The position numbers were made by a program, and so were the translations under genes. The notes beneath the pieces are model-generated. The model saw only the letters and a list, made by a program, of their open reading frames with translations, had not been told where the DNA came from and did not search any database. A stretch of 64,000 nt of DNA from assembly GCA_020744425.1 (NCBI GenBank), contig JAGMUV010000018.1, forward strand, positions 1 to 64,000. The letters run 5' to 3'. Source of the DNA: Dactylonectria macrodidyma. Its lineage: Eukaryota > Ascomycota > Sordariomycetes > Hypocreales > Nectriaceae. Shown here piece after piece: positions 47,811 through 58,087 of the stretch. The stretch's first letter is position 1; each line of letters begins with the position of its first letter.

Positions 47811-49379
47811 ATGACTGCAATATCCGAGTATCAAGATCTCGAGGCCAAATGGCCCATGGCCCTTGACCTGGCCGGTTCCAACTCGCCCTGCCGCATAGAG
47901 GGCGAAGTCGGTGACCTCGTTGTCCTCGGCCAAGTGCCCCTAGCCATCGACGGTACCTTTTACCGTGTCATGTGTGACCCCTTTGTGCCTCCGGACCCAA
48001 ACAACGTGCCCATCGACGGGGACGGCAACATCTCGGCCTTTAGGATCCGCGACGGGCGCGTCGACATGAAGATCAAGTACATCGAGACCGAGCGCTACAA
48101 GCTCGAGCGCAAGGCCAACAAGGCCCTCTTTGGCCTATATCGCAACCCTTTTACCCATCACCCGTGCGTCCGAGCTGCCGTCGACTCGACAGCTAATACA
48201 AACCTCGTTTACTGGGCGAATCACCTGTTAGCGCTTAAAGAAGTCGCCCTTCCCTATGCCATTGACCCTGACACTCTCGAGACAAGGGGCTATGATCCGT
48301 TCGAAGGCCAGGTCAAGTCCAAAACGTTCACCGCCCACCCCAAGGTCGACCCGTATACGGGCGAGCTCGTTGTCTTTGGGTACGAGGCTAAGGGACTCGC
48401 CACCAGGGACATCGTCATCTACGCCCTCGACCGGGACGGCAAGAAGCACGACGAGCAGTGGATCCAGGCGCCGTGGTGCGCGTTTATCCACGACTGCGCC
48501 ATAACGCCCAACTGGGTCGTCCTCGTGCTGTGGCCCTTTGAGGCCAACGTGGCCCGGATGGAGGCTAAGAAGCAGCACTGGGCGTGGGACTACAACCTCC
48601 CCGCCACCTTCATCGCTGTTCCGAGGCGGAAGACGACAACTCTGCCTAGCGGGTGGAGGCAGGGCGAACACAGGGTCTATTCGTGGAAAAACTGCATGCC
48701 CATCCATACCGCAGGCGCGTGGGAGGGGGCCGACGGCAAGCTGTGCTTTGAATCCTCGCGCGTCCACGACAACGCATTCCCCTTCTTCCCTCCGGATGAC
48801 GCCAGGATGCCCGCAAAAGACGCAAAGGCCGACTTTGTCCGGTGGGAGTTAGACCTCAGCCGGCCGAGCGGATCTGTCGTCCCGGACCCCCTCGTCGTGC
48901 TTGATATCCCGTCCGAGTTCCCGCGTGTCGATGAGCGCTTCCTCACGCACGAGCACGAGTTCGTCTTCCTCAATGTCTTCATCCCGGACCGCTCGGATGG
49001 CGCAACTAACATCTTCCACGGCCTCAACGGCCTCGCCATGCACAGCCATGAGACGGGCCAGACGCGCTGGTTCTACGCCGGCGACGACTCGCTGGTGCAG
49101 GAGCCCGCCTTCATCCCTCGCACGCCGGACGCGCCCGAGGGAGACGGCTGGATCGTGGCCATGGTCGAGCGGCGGGCCGCGAACCGCAGCGACCTGGTCG
49201 TCCTGGACACGAGGGAGTTTGAGAAGCCCGTTGCAATTGTCCAGCTCCCGCTGCACGTCAAGGCGCAGATCCACGGGAACTGGGTCGACGCCGCCGTCTT
49301 GCCTGAGTGGAAGAGCCTGGTCAGGGAGGTTACGGTCGGTGAGGTTAGCAACAAGGGGGCGCTGGAACCTCTCGATTAA
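47811..49379 (+). CDS. Carotenoid/stilbene cleavage oxygenase (RPE65 family)
   Basis: Intronless, 522 residues. Non-heme Fe(II) dioxygenase that splits a C=C bond in carotenoids, lignostilbenes or related molecules. The four-histidine iron site is visible in family contexts: FTAHPK (about 174), FIHDCA (about 226), an HTAGAWE segment (about 299) and QIHGNW near the C-terminus (about 486). The propeller fold repeats and the LPLHVKAQIHG end are typical. The start is the ATG at 47811; the frame extends a little upstream only through a GTG. The lack of a signal peptide fits a cytosolic enzyme. Its sequence type is closer to the lignostilbene-like fungal group than to retinal-forming CarX, but I cannot prove substrate. 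High G+C and no RIP. Confidence 0.9.
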   Translation: MTAISEYQDLEAKWPMALDLAGSNSPCRIEGEVGDLVVLGQVPLAIDGTFYRVMCDPFVPPDPNNVPIDGDGNISAFRIRDGRVDMKIKYIETERYKLERKANKALFGLYRNPFTHHPCVRAAVDSTANTNLVYWANHLLALKEVALPYAIDPDTLETRGYDPFEGQVKSKTFTAHPKVDPYTGELVVFGYEAKGLATRDIVIYALDRDGKKHDEQWIQAPWCAFIHDCAITPNWVVLVLWPFEANVARMEAKKQHWAWDYNLPATFIAVPRRKTTTLPSGWRQGEHRVYSWKNCMPIHTAGAWEGADGKLCFESSRVHDNAFPFFPPDDARMPAKDAKADFVRWELDLSRPSGSVVPDPLVVLDIPSEFPRVDERFLTHEHEFVFLNVFIPDRSDGATNIFHGLNGLAMHSHETGQTRWFYAGDDSLVQEPAFIPRTPDAPEGDGWIVAMVERRAANRSDLVVLDTREFEKPVAIVQLPLHVKAQIHGNWVDAAVLPEWKSLVREVTVGEVSNKGALEPLD

Positions 49380-51518
49380 TGGTCAGGGACATTCCTTTCT
49401 CTCAGGCTCGGCAAGAACAATGTAGTGTTGCATAGTCATGTAGTGAATTTCAACGGCCTTAGTACCCCAAATACACCAAGGCCTGTGCCACTGTTAAAAA
49501 AATAGCCCATTAAATTCGGGTTCAAAGACGGTTAATCGATATGCCAAACCACCCATAGGACTTGGAGGATAGAGGCCAACACTATAATAACCGCAATAAT
49601 TGCCACAGAGACATCACTCCAATGCCGAATTCCACAATCTCTTTGATCTAATATGATATAACTGTCCTGAAAGTCTTGATCGTCTATGGATATCGGGCCC
49701 ACGAGGTGAGGTCAAGTCCGTTACTCGACTCGGCTCGCTCGGACCCTCGGGGCATAGCCTCATCGCAGTGAACATGAGAAGGTGGCTCGCGTAGATGGCA
49801 CATCATGACTCATTGTGGTAACCCCGTCTAGGCTAGGGTCTGTTACAACTATCATCAGGTTCTAGGATCATATTTGCTTGTTGTGCCCTTATGAGACGCC
49901 ACAGGCTCGAGCCCCTGAAGACCCCTAAAGGCTTAGATCCCCGGCCCAGGTCGTGAGACCGTCTTTTCCTTCATGTATATAAGGGCTGATTTGAGCCCTT
50001 TCAAATAGCTAGAAATCAAGAGCTTCTATTCACATCAAAACGCACCCTTCCTATCTGATACAACAGTATATTCCTCCTGCTAAACATGAACTGCATAAAT
50101 AGATCACTAATCTTATACACTACCCCGGTAACAACACCGTAGAGCTTATCACCACCTGCTGCAAGGCGAAGAGGGACAAAGGCCTAAGGAATTATCTTAA
50201 AAACTTCAAAGCAGCGATCAGAAGCACTACCGCAAATTTTCTCTCCTTATTTCCTATCTAGGTGCCTACATGTTCGCTGCTAGGACCATGTTTATCAGTA
50301 TCCGAGATCTTCCCTTCATATACCAAATTACCTATAATAACAAGGCCAAAGCTCCAGTAAACTTCATTGAGAATGTTAAGCTCCACCTGCTGGACATGGA
50401 CATCAATAAGATCGTGAAGAAGTTAGGTCTTTCAGCGGCGAAACAGGGCAGCGTGGCAAGGCCGGAAAATTTAATTATCTCACTGTATTAAAAGGATAAC
50501 ATCCAGGAGAAAAGCTATAAAGACCAGATGATTGAGAATATGGGGTCCAGAAACTGGGTTCTTCTTACCTTGTGGCATACTGAATTGCGAGTTCCCTATC
50601 TTATCACGTCTAGTAGGGGTATGTATGGTTTTTCTAGACGATAACGAGTTCATCTGATGTGATGAAGTAGCCTGCTTCTTCTGCTTGTGGTATCTTAATT
50701 ATATGAACGGGTTTATGCGTCCCGATACCCAGAATGGAGTCTCTCCTGTAGTCTTTTAACCAGATGCCAAGTCATTATCTTCCCGTCAGAAAATGGACGG
50801 TCATAAGCGCCAGATCTATAAAGCGATCACCGGTCATATCTAGGATACTCTTCTAGAGGGTTCCTAGCTAATTCACTCAGAGGCTGTTAACATCAAGGTT
50901 CGAAGTAATGGAAGCGACCACTGCAGATATTGATATATATTGAGTTTATTTGCCTTAATTGAGAGTTCCGTAGTCTTGCCCTCCTCTCCTATTATCAGTT
51001 ACTTTGTTTTATTTTATTTATCTCCACAAGCTATTACGTTAGTGTAATATAGACACGCTCATCCAGGCCACTATTTACATAGATAGATTTTACTTCAACA
51101 GCTCAATCGTCGGTAGTACACTCTCTCTAATAAAAACCTGTAATACTTATAGGACAGCTATTATTAAGTGTTGTCGCATCTAGGAGATGGAAATGATCAT
51201 GTGTGCCAGAAGCTCTTGATATTCTTCCTATCTAATGAGGGTCTTTGTGTCAGTCTTATAGACGAAGAAACTGACGATGACCTCGGACAGCCGAGACGTT
51301 CCGGATGCCTCGGGGTCTTTGACTTTATCTAGCTATTGACCTGATTGAAGGGAAAGCTAGACTGGTGGCGAAGTTGATGACGAGGCAGGTGGCGATGGAC
51401 ACCTATGCTGATGAAGGAAAAGATTCACTTCCGCAATAGCCGTTGAAATCCGATATCCCGATGTGTGACAGCCTGTTGCGAAGATGTGGAACTTGCTCCC
51501 CTTTTGAAACTGTCAATT
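49380..51518. other. Gene-poor region
   Basis: No supported gene. A 73-codon frame at 50270-50491 lacks family features. Sequence is moderately AT-rich with scattered stops and is probably old repeat material. Confidence 0.45.
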
Positions 51519-51737
51519 TTAATTTTTGACCACTGCACAGAACCCATTGACTGTGTAGGTCGACCAGCCACGAGTTTGGATCTCTTTCTTCGTGGCTTCC
51601 AGTTGGTCGTCCTCAGGAGATGAGGAGTCGGAAGATAAATTATATGTCGGATGCTTGATGTCACTGCTTGCCGGTGTTGCAGGTATTTCTGTTGAGTGCG
51701 GAAAGAGTTTTCTAGAGACTGAACGAAAGAAGTCCAT
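51519..51737 (-). CDS. Possible small protein
   Basis: A 72-residue ATG-started frame beginning MDFFRSVSRKLFP, with a Ser/Pro-rich acidic middle. The codon pattern is plausible but there is no family match, and the upstream region carries no clear exon. Very uncertain. Confidence 0.2.
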   Translation of the reverse strand: MDFFRSVSRKLFPHSTEIPATPASSDIKHPTYNLSSDSSSPEDDQLEATKKEIQTRGWSTYTVNGFCAVVKN

Positions 51738-52398
51738 CGTAGGCTCTTTGGGAAGAGGAAGTGGAAGATGGGAAATAAGAAAGCAGCTTGTTCGTTGCAT
51801 TGATACACTGGGAAAAGTGTCAGTCCAACGGGCTGGAGACCGATAATTGAAGTAGCAAGACTCACATCGACCATACGTAACCAGAATGGTAGGGGCGGTA
51901 CTCCGCGACGAATGAAGCCAATGACGCCTCAAGATCTAGCCACGGTGAGTCCGCCAATAGACCTCCCCTGTTGCTGACCGGTTGCTCTGCTGCCTAGGGC
52001 GATACTCCCCGAATAGCGGCATGTTCCGGCAGGGTCCCTGCTACGCGATTCATATGTGGGACCAGCTAGTCCAACTTCAATGAAAGAACAAGGGGCCGCG
52101 CTCTGAGTGAAGACCACATCGTTCTCTTCGAAATAGGCATTTCCATCGTCGCCAGACCAATATCTCGCTATGGAGTACCAAATACTTTGTCTATGTGGCA
52201 TTGTCCCCAAAACCCAAAGCCATACCCAGGCTTGGCGACCATATTACGCATGAAGATTAGCGTAGACGGATCATGATAAGTTGATGTTAGCAGGGAATCA
52301 GGCACGTAGATGGGGCACACTGTGTGCTTCCCTCATTATTGAGATGATGAAGATTTCTGGATTTCTTTTTCTAGTCACACCACCTTGACTAATCTATA

Positions 52399-52815
52399 CT
52401 ATGGAAATCGAATTTTCACAGCTCCGGTCTGCACCATCAACCCAAACAAATCAGGCAAGCCGCGTTCTTCGACAATCTTTCCGTCAGCAATCCTATATAG
52501 ATTCATGGCTGTCATTTCAATATTTTTTCCCGAAGGCGCGAATCCAAGAAAAGGGCCGTTCTGTGTCCCACGTGTTGTGAATCGCGCAACGACCCTATCC
52601 CCCTCACACACGGTCTCTTCCAGGGTCCATTGAATGTCGGGAAAGGCTCCCCGCATCATGCTCAGAATCTCCATATAGCCATCGAGGCCTTTAAGTGGTT
52701 TGCTGTCAAAGGGGACGTGGAATTCGGCCGATTCATCGATAATTTGTTGGCCAAGGGTGCGATCCCCGGAGTTGATGAAGTCGATGAATCTGTCAAGGGT
52801 CTGTTGCGTGGACAT
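52399..52815 (-). CDS. SnoaL-like (NTF2-fold) protein
   Basis: Intronless, 138 residues, the usual length for stand-alone SnoaL-like proteins. The start is the ATG at 52815 (MSTQQTLDRF), since the longer frame only begins with TTG. Family features are the FHVPFDSKPLKGLDGYMEIL region, the FPDIQWTLEETVCEGDRVVARF segment and the NLYRIADGKIVEE strand end. Members act as small polyketide cyclases, ester cyclases or hydrolases, or have unknown roles. No biosynthetic genes sit next to it, so no pathway is implied. Confidence 0.85.
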   Translation of the reverse strand: MSTQQTLDRFIDFINSGDRTLGQQIIDESAEFHVPFDSKPLKGLDGYMEILSMMRGAFPDIQWTLEETVCEGDRVVARFTTRGTQNGPFLGFAPSGKNIEMTAMNLYRIADGKIVEERGLPDLFGLMVQTGAVKIRFP

Positions 52816-53242
52816 GGCTTCAATTGGCGCGTGGATTTGATTGAGCAAGAAAGAGGTAACAGTCGAGTTTCTCAAGGCAGCTTCTTTGGAACTAGTAAGG
52901 TGTAAAGAAGGTAATTTGTTTGATGCAGCATATTGAGAAGCAAGCAGAGTGTGTCTTATATCATTCAGGGTGCGGCGTATCGGTCCGATTGGCAGTGCGT
53001 AGTTCTCTGTCTTTCTTAAGCCTTTGGAATCATTTTATCGGCGTGTGAGTGGGGCAGCTTAACAATATGACTACGTAGACCATAGGCCCAGAAGACTCGG
53101 TTCTTAAAACTCAATGCCATGTCTGATCAAGAATATGAATGGCTAGTGCGATGTCTCCTGTCTTACTCCTCGGGAAAACCATGTAGCGGTAAGAGTAGCA
53201 CATCTGAGCGGCGAGGGATTCAGATTCAAACAGTTGTATTCT

Positions 53243-54442
53243 TCAAAATGCAGCAAATTTAGGGTTCATCGAGCCAGACTTGTTCCTCGCCTTCATACCA
53301 CTCTCCAATGAACTGATCAACTCTGATGCGACCTTTGCTTCTGAGCCTGTTCTTTCGGTGTCAGCCTCCTCTGCGAAACTGACCCTCTCCTGCCACCATT
53401 CAAGCCAGTTCTCAGCTCTTGCCCCATCGGGAGCTCGAAGAAGCCCGACACTAATGTCAATGACATCATCGGGAGATTTCTCGTGCCAGAAAATGGTGGC
53501 GCCGCATGTTCCACAAAACTCGCGCCGCACGTTAGGTGATGAGGAATAGCTCGTCAAGATGCCAGGGGGCAAAGTAGCAAAATCCAACGGAACGATGAAT
53601 TTTGCTCCTTCCACTTCAGGAGTGTGAAAGAAGATGTTAGCCCTGGGAACGAATGCCCATGTTTGAACTTCAAACCCTGAGATGAGGCGGCATGATCGAC
53701 AGGCACACGTCCCAGCGAGATATTTGTTCCCATTGTCCTGGATCCACCACTTTTCATCGGCAGAGTTTTGCTTTATGTGTTCATCTGTAGTTTTGTCTGG
53801 GAACATGAGGTCGGGAAAGTTGCGGCTTGGCCCACGGCTGTCCTCGTTAGGACGCGTGATGTGAAACCTGACATTGCCACAAGAGCAAGAAGCTTCCAGG
53901 GACTCGTTTGCAGACTCAATCGACTGCGAGGCGGGTGCTTTTGCCGTTCCCTCCTCGGAATACCCGGCCAAGTTCTTCATCCACACGGAAAGTCCGCCAT
54001 CTCCAGTGTCGGAAACATGTTGGTGCGATACATATCGCCCTGGGCTCGGACTTTGTGTCGGAAGACAAGTAACCGCACCCGTCGCCGTTCCCCACTCCAA
54101 ACCCTTGCTCGCGGTTTGGCGGGCTTGAAAAAGGTGGCACCCGCAGGTGGAGCAAAAGTAGCGTGTAGAGGTGCTGGTAGGACGATAAGTCTTCAAGGAG
54201 CTAGAAAGCTCAGGGGCAGTGGTGGGGTAGTAGGAGGTGCACAATAATCCCGATGTGTGTCGGCATGTATCGCAATGGCAAAGAGACAGAGGTAGTATGT
54301 TAAAGCCATCTTCAGCCTTTAGCTTGACTTGCTGCGAGATAGCACCGCACAGGCAGGCCACTTGTAAGGTTGTGGCAGGCATTCGATAGTGAAGTGCTGG
54401 CTTATCTTGAGGTAAAGCTGTGAGCACCCCTGGAATCTTCAT
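53243..54442 (-). CDS. Double GFA-domain protein (glutathione-dependent formaldehyde-activating type)
   Basis: Intronless, 399 residues, with two zinc-binding GFA/CENP-V domains in tandem. Domain 1 (about 25-110) shows ACLCGA, HCDTCRHTSG and FCSTCG. Domain 2 (about 185-345) shows SCSCGN, TCACRSCRLISG and EFCGTCGATIFW. All zinc ligands are present in both. The domain was named from a bacterial enzyme that combines formaldehyde with glutathione, but most fungal members have no tested activity. The tail after 350 is acidic and polar. The start ATG at 54442 gives a short extra N-terminus before the first domain; a later ATG (MPATTL) is an alternative. Confidence 0.9.
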   Translation of the reverse strand: MKIPGVLTALPQDKPALHYRMPATTLQVACLCGAISQQVKLKAEDGFNILPLSLCHCDTCRHTSGLLCTSYYPTTAPELSSSLKTYRPTSTSTRYFCSTCGCHLFQARQTASKGLEWGTATGAVTCLPTQSPSPGRYVSHQHVSDTGDGGLSVWMKNLAGYSEEGTAKAPASQSIESANESLEASCSCGNVRFHITRPNEDSRGPSRNFPDLMFPDKTTDEHIKQNSADEKWWIQDNGNKYLAGTCACRSCRLISGFEVQTWAFVPRANIFFHTPEVEGAKFIVPLDFATLPPGILTSYSSSPNVRREFCGTCGATIFWHEKSPDDVIDISVGLLRAPDGARAENWLEWWQERVSFAEEADTERTGSEAKVASELISSLESGMKARNKSGSMNPKFAAF

Positions 54443-55966
54443 CAGAGGACAACGACCAAAAAGAATCGACCAGAATTCAGGTCTCGGGTATTTAATAGCA
54501 ACGGCAATCTATGCCAAGTCTTCAACTCCGTTTCTTACCTCTCTCGCGGATAATACCTCGGGGAAAGTCGCCTGAAAACCTCTCGGACTGTCGCTCTTAT
54601 CATGGGACGACCAATGGCGAGCATTCAAGAAGACGAGAATGTTCTCGGTATCGGCAGGGCACCCTGAGCCATTGGAATCACTGTGCCGTACGCCCTACGG
54701 CGAGGCTTTGACGCTTATGGAGAGGGGTAATACGCCCTGCGCGATCGGCGCCCTCGTATCGCACGCCCTACGGAGGGGTTTAGACAAACACACCAAGGCG
54801 TAGGGCGCCACTCAGGCGGTGTCAAGCTGAAAAGCACCTCGGGGTGATGTTTCTGCATGTGGAGCACTGTTATTAACAATCTTCTGCCGATAATCATTGC
54901 GGTCTACGAGTCGCCTAAACACAGGCGCATCTTTAGCTCAGCCTCAGCATCTGAATACGGACGGGAATGCCTAGGAAGATGTGACAGTGATGTCGGGATT
55001 TGCCACGTAAGAATGAAGACGAGGCCTTGTGTCAGCGTTGGCAAAACCCTCTAACAATTCAAACATGAATTTTTGTGGATGGTTGTTATACAGTAGCTGT
55101 GGTAGCTAGCTGGCCATTCAAGCATGCAAGTAACAGAGTACATTGGAGACGATCTACAAAACTCGTGTGCCAGGGCTAGCTGTGTCGCCTTTCATCCGGT
55201 CACAACCTAACTTCCATTCGACTCTAATTATTTGTAGTTAAGTTTTCCAACATCGGCGAATGGTTGTTCACTCCTCTAGAAATCATAGCAAGAGAATGCA
55301 TTAAGCCGGTCGACATTTTCGCGGAGTGTCGCCTCACATTCTCATGGAGTGCCGTCTCATATTAAGGATAAGAAGCCGAAGTATAACCTTATTAAAACCG
55401 ACAAGGAGCCCCCTGTCTTCTTTTCTACAGCCATCTGAATAGTACTTCCTGCCACAATTTATAGCTATCATAAGAACCGTCACATGCCCCAGGATCGATA
55501 TTGAAGGTTTAGTACAAAGCCGGGCGTATTACAGTTACTACGGAAATATTGAAACCATCATTAATTCCATCGGCTTCTTATTAAGAGTAGACAGAGCCGG
55601 AAAAGGCATTCCGAACTCAGACCGGCCAACGCCCTGCATGACTAACAAACCTGATGTATTGCATCAGCTGAGTTAGCAAGCCTATGCCTCTGCTATAACG
55701 ACGAATGGCGTTGTTAACAAATGATGTGTTTGGTCATCAGTAAGGAAGCCACAGTTATTGGATTTATAATCTATTCGGCATTGAATTTCCAAAACCCTCG
55801 ACTCAGTGCCTTCCATTTCAACCTCGAGCGTCTTCGCAATTTCCACGCCGATTTCTCCGTCAACTTCCTTTTCGCTTACACTTAACAGTGGCGCATCCCA
55901 GCACAACTACACAAGCAATTCAAACCTAAAACCAGGCTTTCGGTACCTCCTCTGATCGCATACATT
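54443..55966. other. Intergenic region with CGCCCTA repeats
   Basis: No gene supported. 54690-54815 has three copies of a 'cgccctacgg'-like word, one inverted, possibly a small degraded mobile element. The rest is plain. Confidence 0.45.
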
Positions 55967-56811
55967 ATGGCTTATTCCACCATTCCTCGTGGCGATATCA
56001 CCGCGGGTATTAACTTCTACCTCCCTCCTCAAAATAGTGCACAACCATTCGACTACGTTGACCAGCCTCCACCCGGAAAACCGCAGCGGAATTACGCCGA
56101 TATAGTACAAGAAGTTCTCATTCATGATATTCACGGTCACGAGTCCGACTTTACTCTGGACCACGATGCCTTTCAAATTCTGCACGGAATGCCAGCTTCA
56201 ACTGAGGAGGAGTTCATCGATGATGACTCAATCAAGAAGAACTACTACCCAGAGATAGAAAAGCTTCTCCTCGATCACGTTCCTGGCGCCAACCATGTCT
56301 TAATTTTCGACCACACTGTTCGGCGTGCTGCTCCGAACGCGCATCGCTCGCCCGTGTAGAAGGCACATATCGACCAGACTGCTATGTCTGTTCAACAACG
56401 TATTAGGCTGTACTATCCCGACGAGGGTGATGCACTCTTGAAGCAGCGATATCGTCTCATTAATGTTTGGAGACCGCTGAATCAACGACCCGTGGAATCC
56501 TTTCCCTTTGCTTTCGCCTCATCGTCAATGCTGGAGGCAAGTGATTTCATCCCAGTCGTCCATCATCACCAAGACGGGTACATCAGTTAAACAGCTTCGA
56601 TCCTGTACAACCCAGGGCAAAATGGTACTACTTGAGTGGAATGACGAGCGATGAGCGCGTTTTACTAAAATGTTTCGATAGCGAATCCCATAAACCTGAT
56701 TCTGATATTGGTGGGAGAGTACCACACACTGCTTTTTGGGATCCTCGAACGAAAACGGATGCTGAACCTCGGGAGAGTATCGAGGTGCGTACGCTAGTTT
56801 TTGGACCCTAG
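55967..56811 (+). pseudogene. asaB/CmcJ-like hydroxylase-desaturase pseudogene
   Basis: Recognisable along its length as the fungal asaB/GA4-desaturase-like family: an INFYLPPQN-like start, YVDQPPPGKPQRNY, then VLIFDHTVRR, HIDQT, INVWRPLNQ and an SGMTSDERVLLKCFDSES segment near the end. The frame from ATG 55967 meets TAG at 56357-56359 inside a conserved stretch and TAA at 56588-56590. Near 56620 one base is missing, which moves the last 60 codons to another frame. The stops are both of the kind made by C-to-T change in CA (CAG/CAA to TAG/TAA), so RIP or similar mutation may be responsible. Members oxidise small molecules in secondary metabolism; this copy should be dead. Confidence 0.8.
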
Positions 56812-57680
56812 GGGTGGTTTCATATAGCGTGCTATAGAAATCTAGCTTTTTAAACTACCGAGAAATTGCATAGTATTTCATTACTTTCGACCATAGTGGC
56901 TAACTAAAACCATACCTCAGAAAACTAACCAGCTCCGGTTCCTCAGAGACACCGTGCTTGCTGGGCCAATTGTTGTGGCCAAGGTCCCCTCGAATCTACC
57001 TCAACTAATCAGTATATATCATGGGAAGCGCCAACACTATCCTTCCTCGGTTGTGATCGACTAGAGCTGGGAACGAATTACTAGAAAGCCAGATAGTCAC
57101 GCTAACCGAGGCTGCGGTGCACCTCCGTCTCATCCTTGATGCAATTGATTGTATCAAGCATGATGGTTTGTACCGTTGCTCTTTTGTACCATTACTCTAC
57201 TAATTTCTTTACCTAGTTCTCTCACCCAGAGGACAGTTATCAATGGCTTGACTAAGCCTCTTCATGCCGGAGATGTATGTCGGAATTTGGTGCAGCCGCC
57301 TCTGTCAGCATCTATCATCACCTCATAGCTACATTTTCGATATCAACTCTCTAACATTAAAGTGTAAAACAAAGTGGCTTTCCAGTTCCGAAGTTAGACT
57401 TTAGAAGATCTTTATTAACTCAGAATAATTGATATAATTAAAAGGTAAAGTATTTATTTAAAATAGAGTTAGTGAAAAGAAGAAAGGGTTAGTTTTTTAA
57501 AGGCTTCTTTTAATATTAAAATTTATATAAAAGAAGAAATAATATTAGTAATATTTAATAAAAGGAGAGAAATTTTAATATAACTAAGTTCTATTAATAG
57601 CTAAAAAGCTGTTTATATTAAATATATATTTCTTAGTTAATTATATTCTTAATATTTTTTAAAATAACTAACAGATATTA
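56812..57680. other. Gene-poor region passing into AT-rich tract
   Basis: Nothing recognised up to about 57400. From 57400 to 57680 the sequence is very AT-rich and RIP-like, and is the target into which the solo LTR inserted. Confidence 0.5.
57675..57680. repeat. Target-site duplication, left copy (ATATTA)
   Basis: Six bases directly before the LTR start, repeated exactly at 58082-58087. Confidence 0.7.
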
Positions 57681-58081
57681 TGTCAGGGCTGAGAGCCCAC
57701 TAGCTAGAATGACCCGGGATTTTAGTTAGCTAGCCGATCTGAGTGCCAGTCTTAATAAAGCTATCGATAAGGATAACAGGAGTTGGTCTGAGATAAAAGG
57801 CAGAGACTACTCAGACACAAATAGCAATTAATAATGTTCTTGCCTACCTTTATTTTCGAGTTTTTGAATGGTTTTTTGATGTCATTATGATGAGATTTAT
57901 TTGATCAACTGTAATATCTGATTTATTTTCTAGCCAGCTGCTTGATTGCAGCTCTGACTCTCCTTTTGTCTGTTCTGTTTTGCGAGCCTTGTCCTTCCTC
58001 GCTCTGCTACGCATCCCGCCTACCCTACGGTATCCGTCACTTCGGGTGGTGGTGTCCCTATTGTCCCCCCTGCCCAACACA
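57681..58081. mobile_element. Solo LTR of a retrotransposon, 401 bp
   Basis: Begins TGTCAGGG and ends CCCAACACA, i.e. TG...CA termini, and is bordered by ATATTA on both sides. No internal retrotransposon sequence is present, so it is a solo LTR left by LTR-LTR recombination. It has normal base composition apart from its edges and no strong RIP signature, in contrast to the AT-rich DNA around it. A 76-codon reverse frame inside it is incidental. Confidence 0.75.
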
Positions 58082-58087
58082 ATATTA
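58082..58087. repeat. Target-site duplication, right copy (ATATTA)
   Basis: Matches 57675-57680 exactly; see the LTR. Confidence 0.7.

Noticed and set aside
48228..48767. 179-codon frame on the reverse strand inside the cleavage oxygenase
   Set aside because: It lies fully antisense to a strongly supported gene; high G+C makes long shadow frames likely, and the translation has no domain.
57850..58080. 76-codon reverse frame
   Set aside because: It lies inside the solo LTR and is best explained as incidental.
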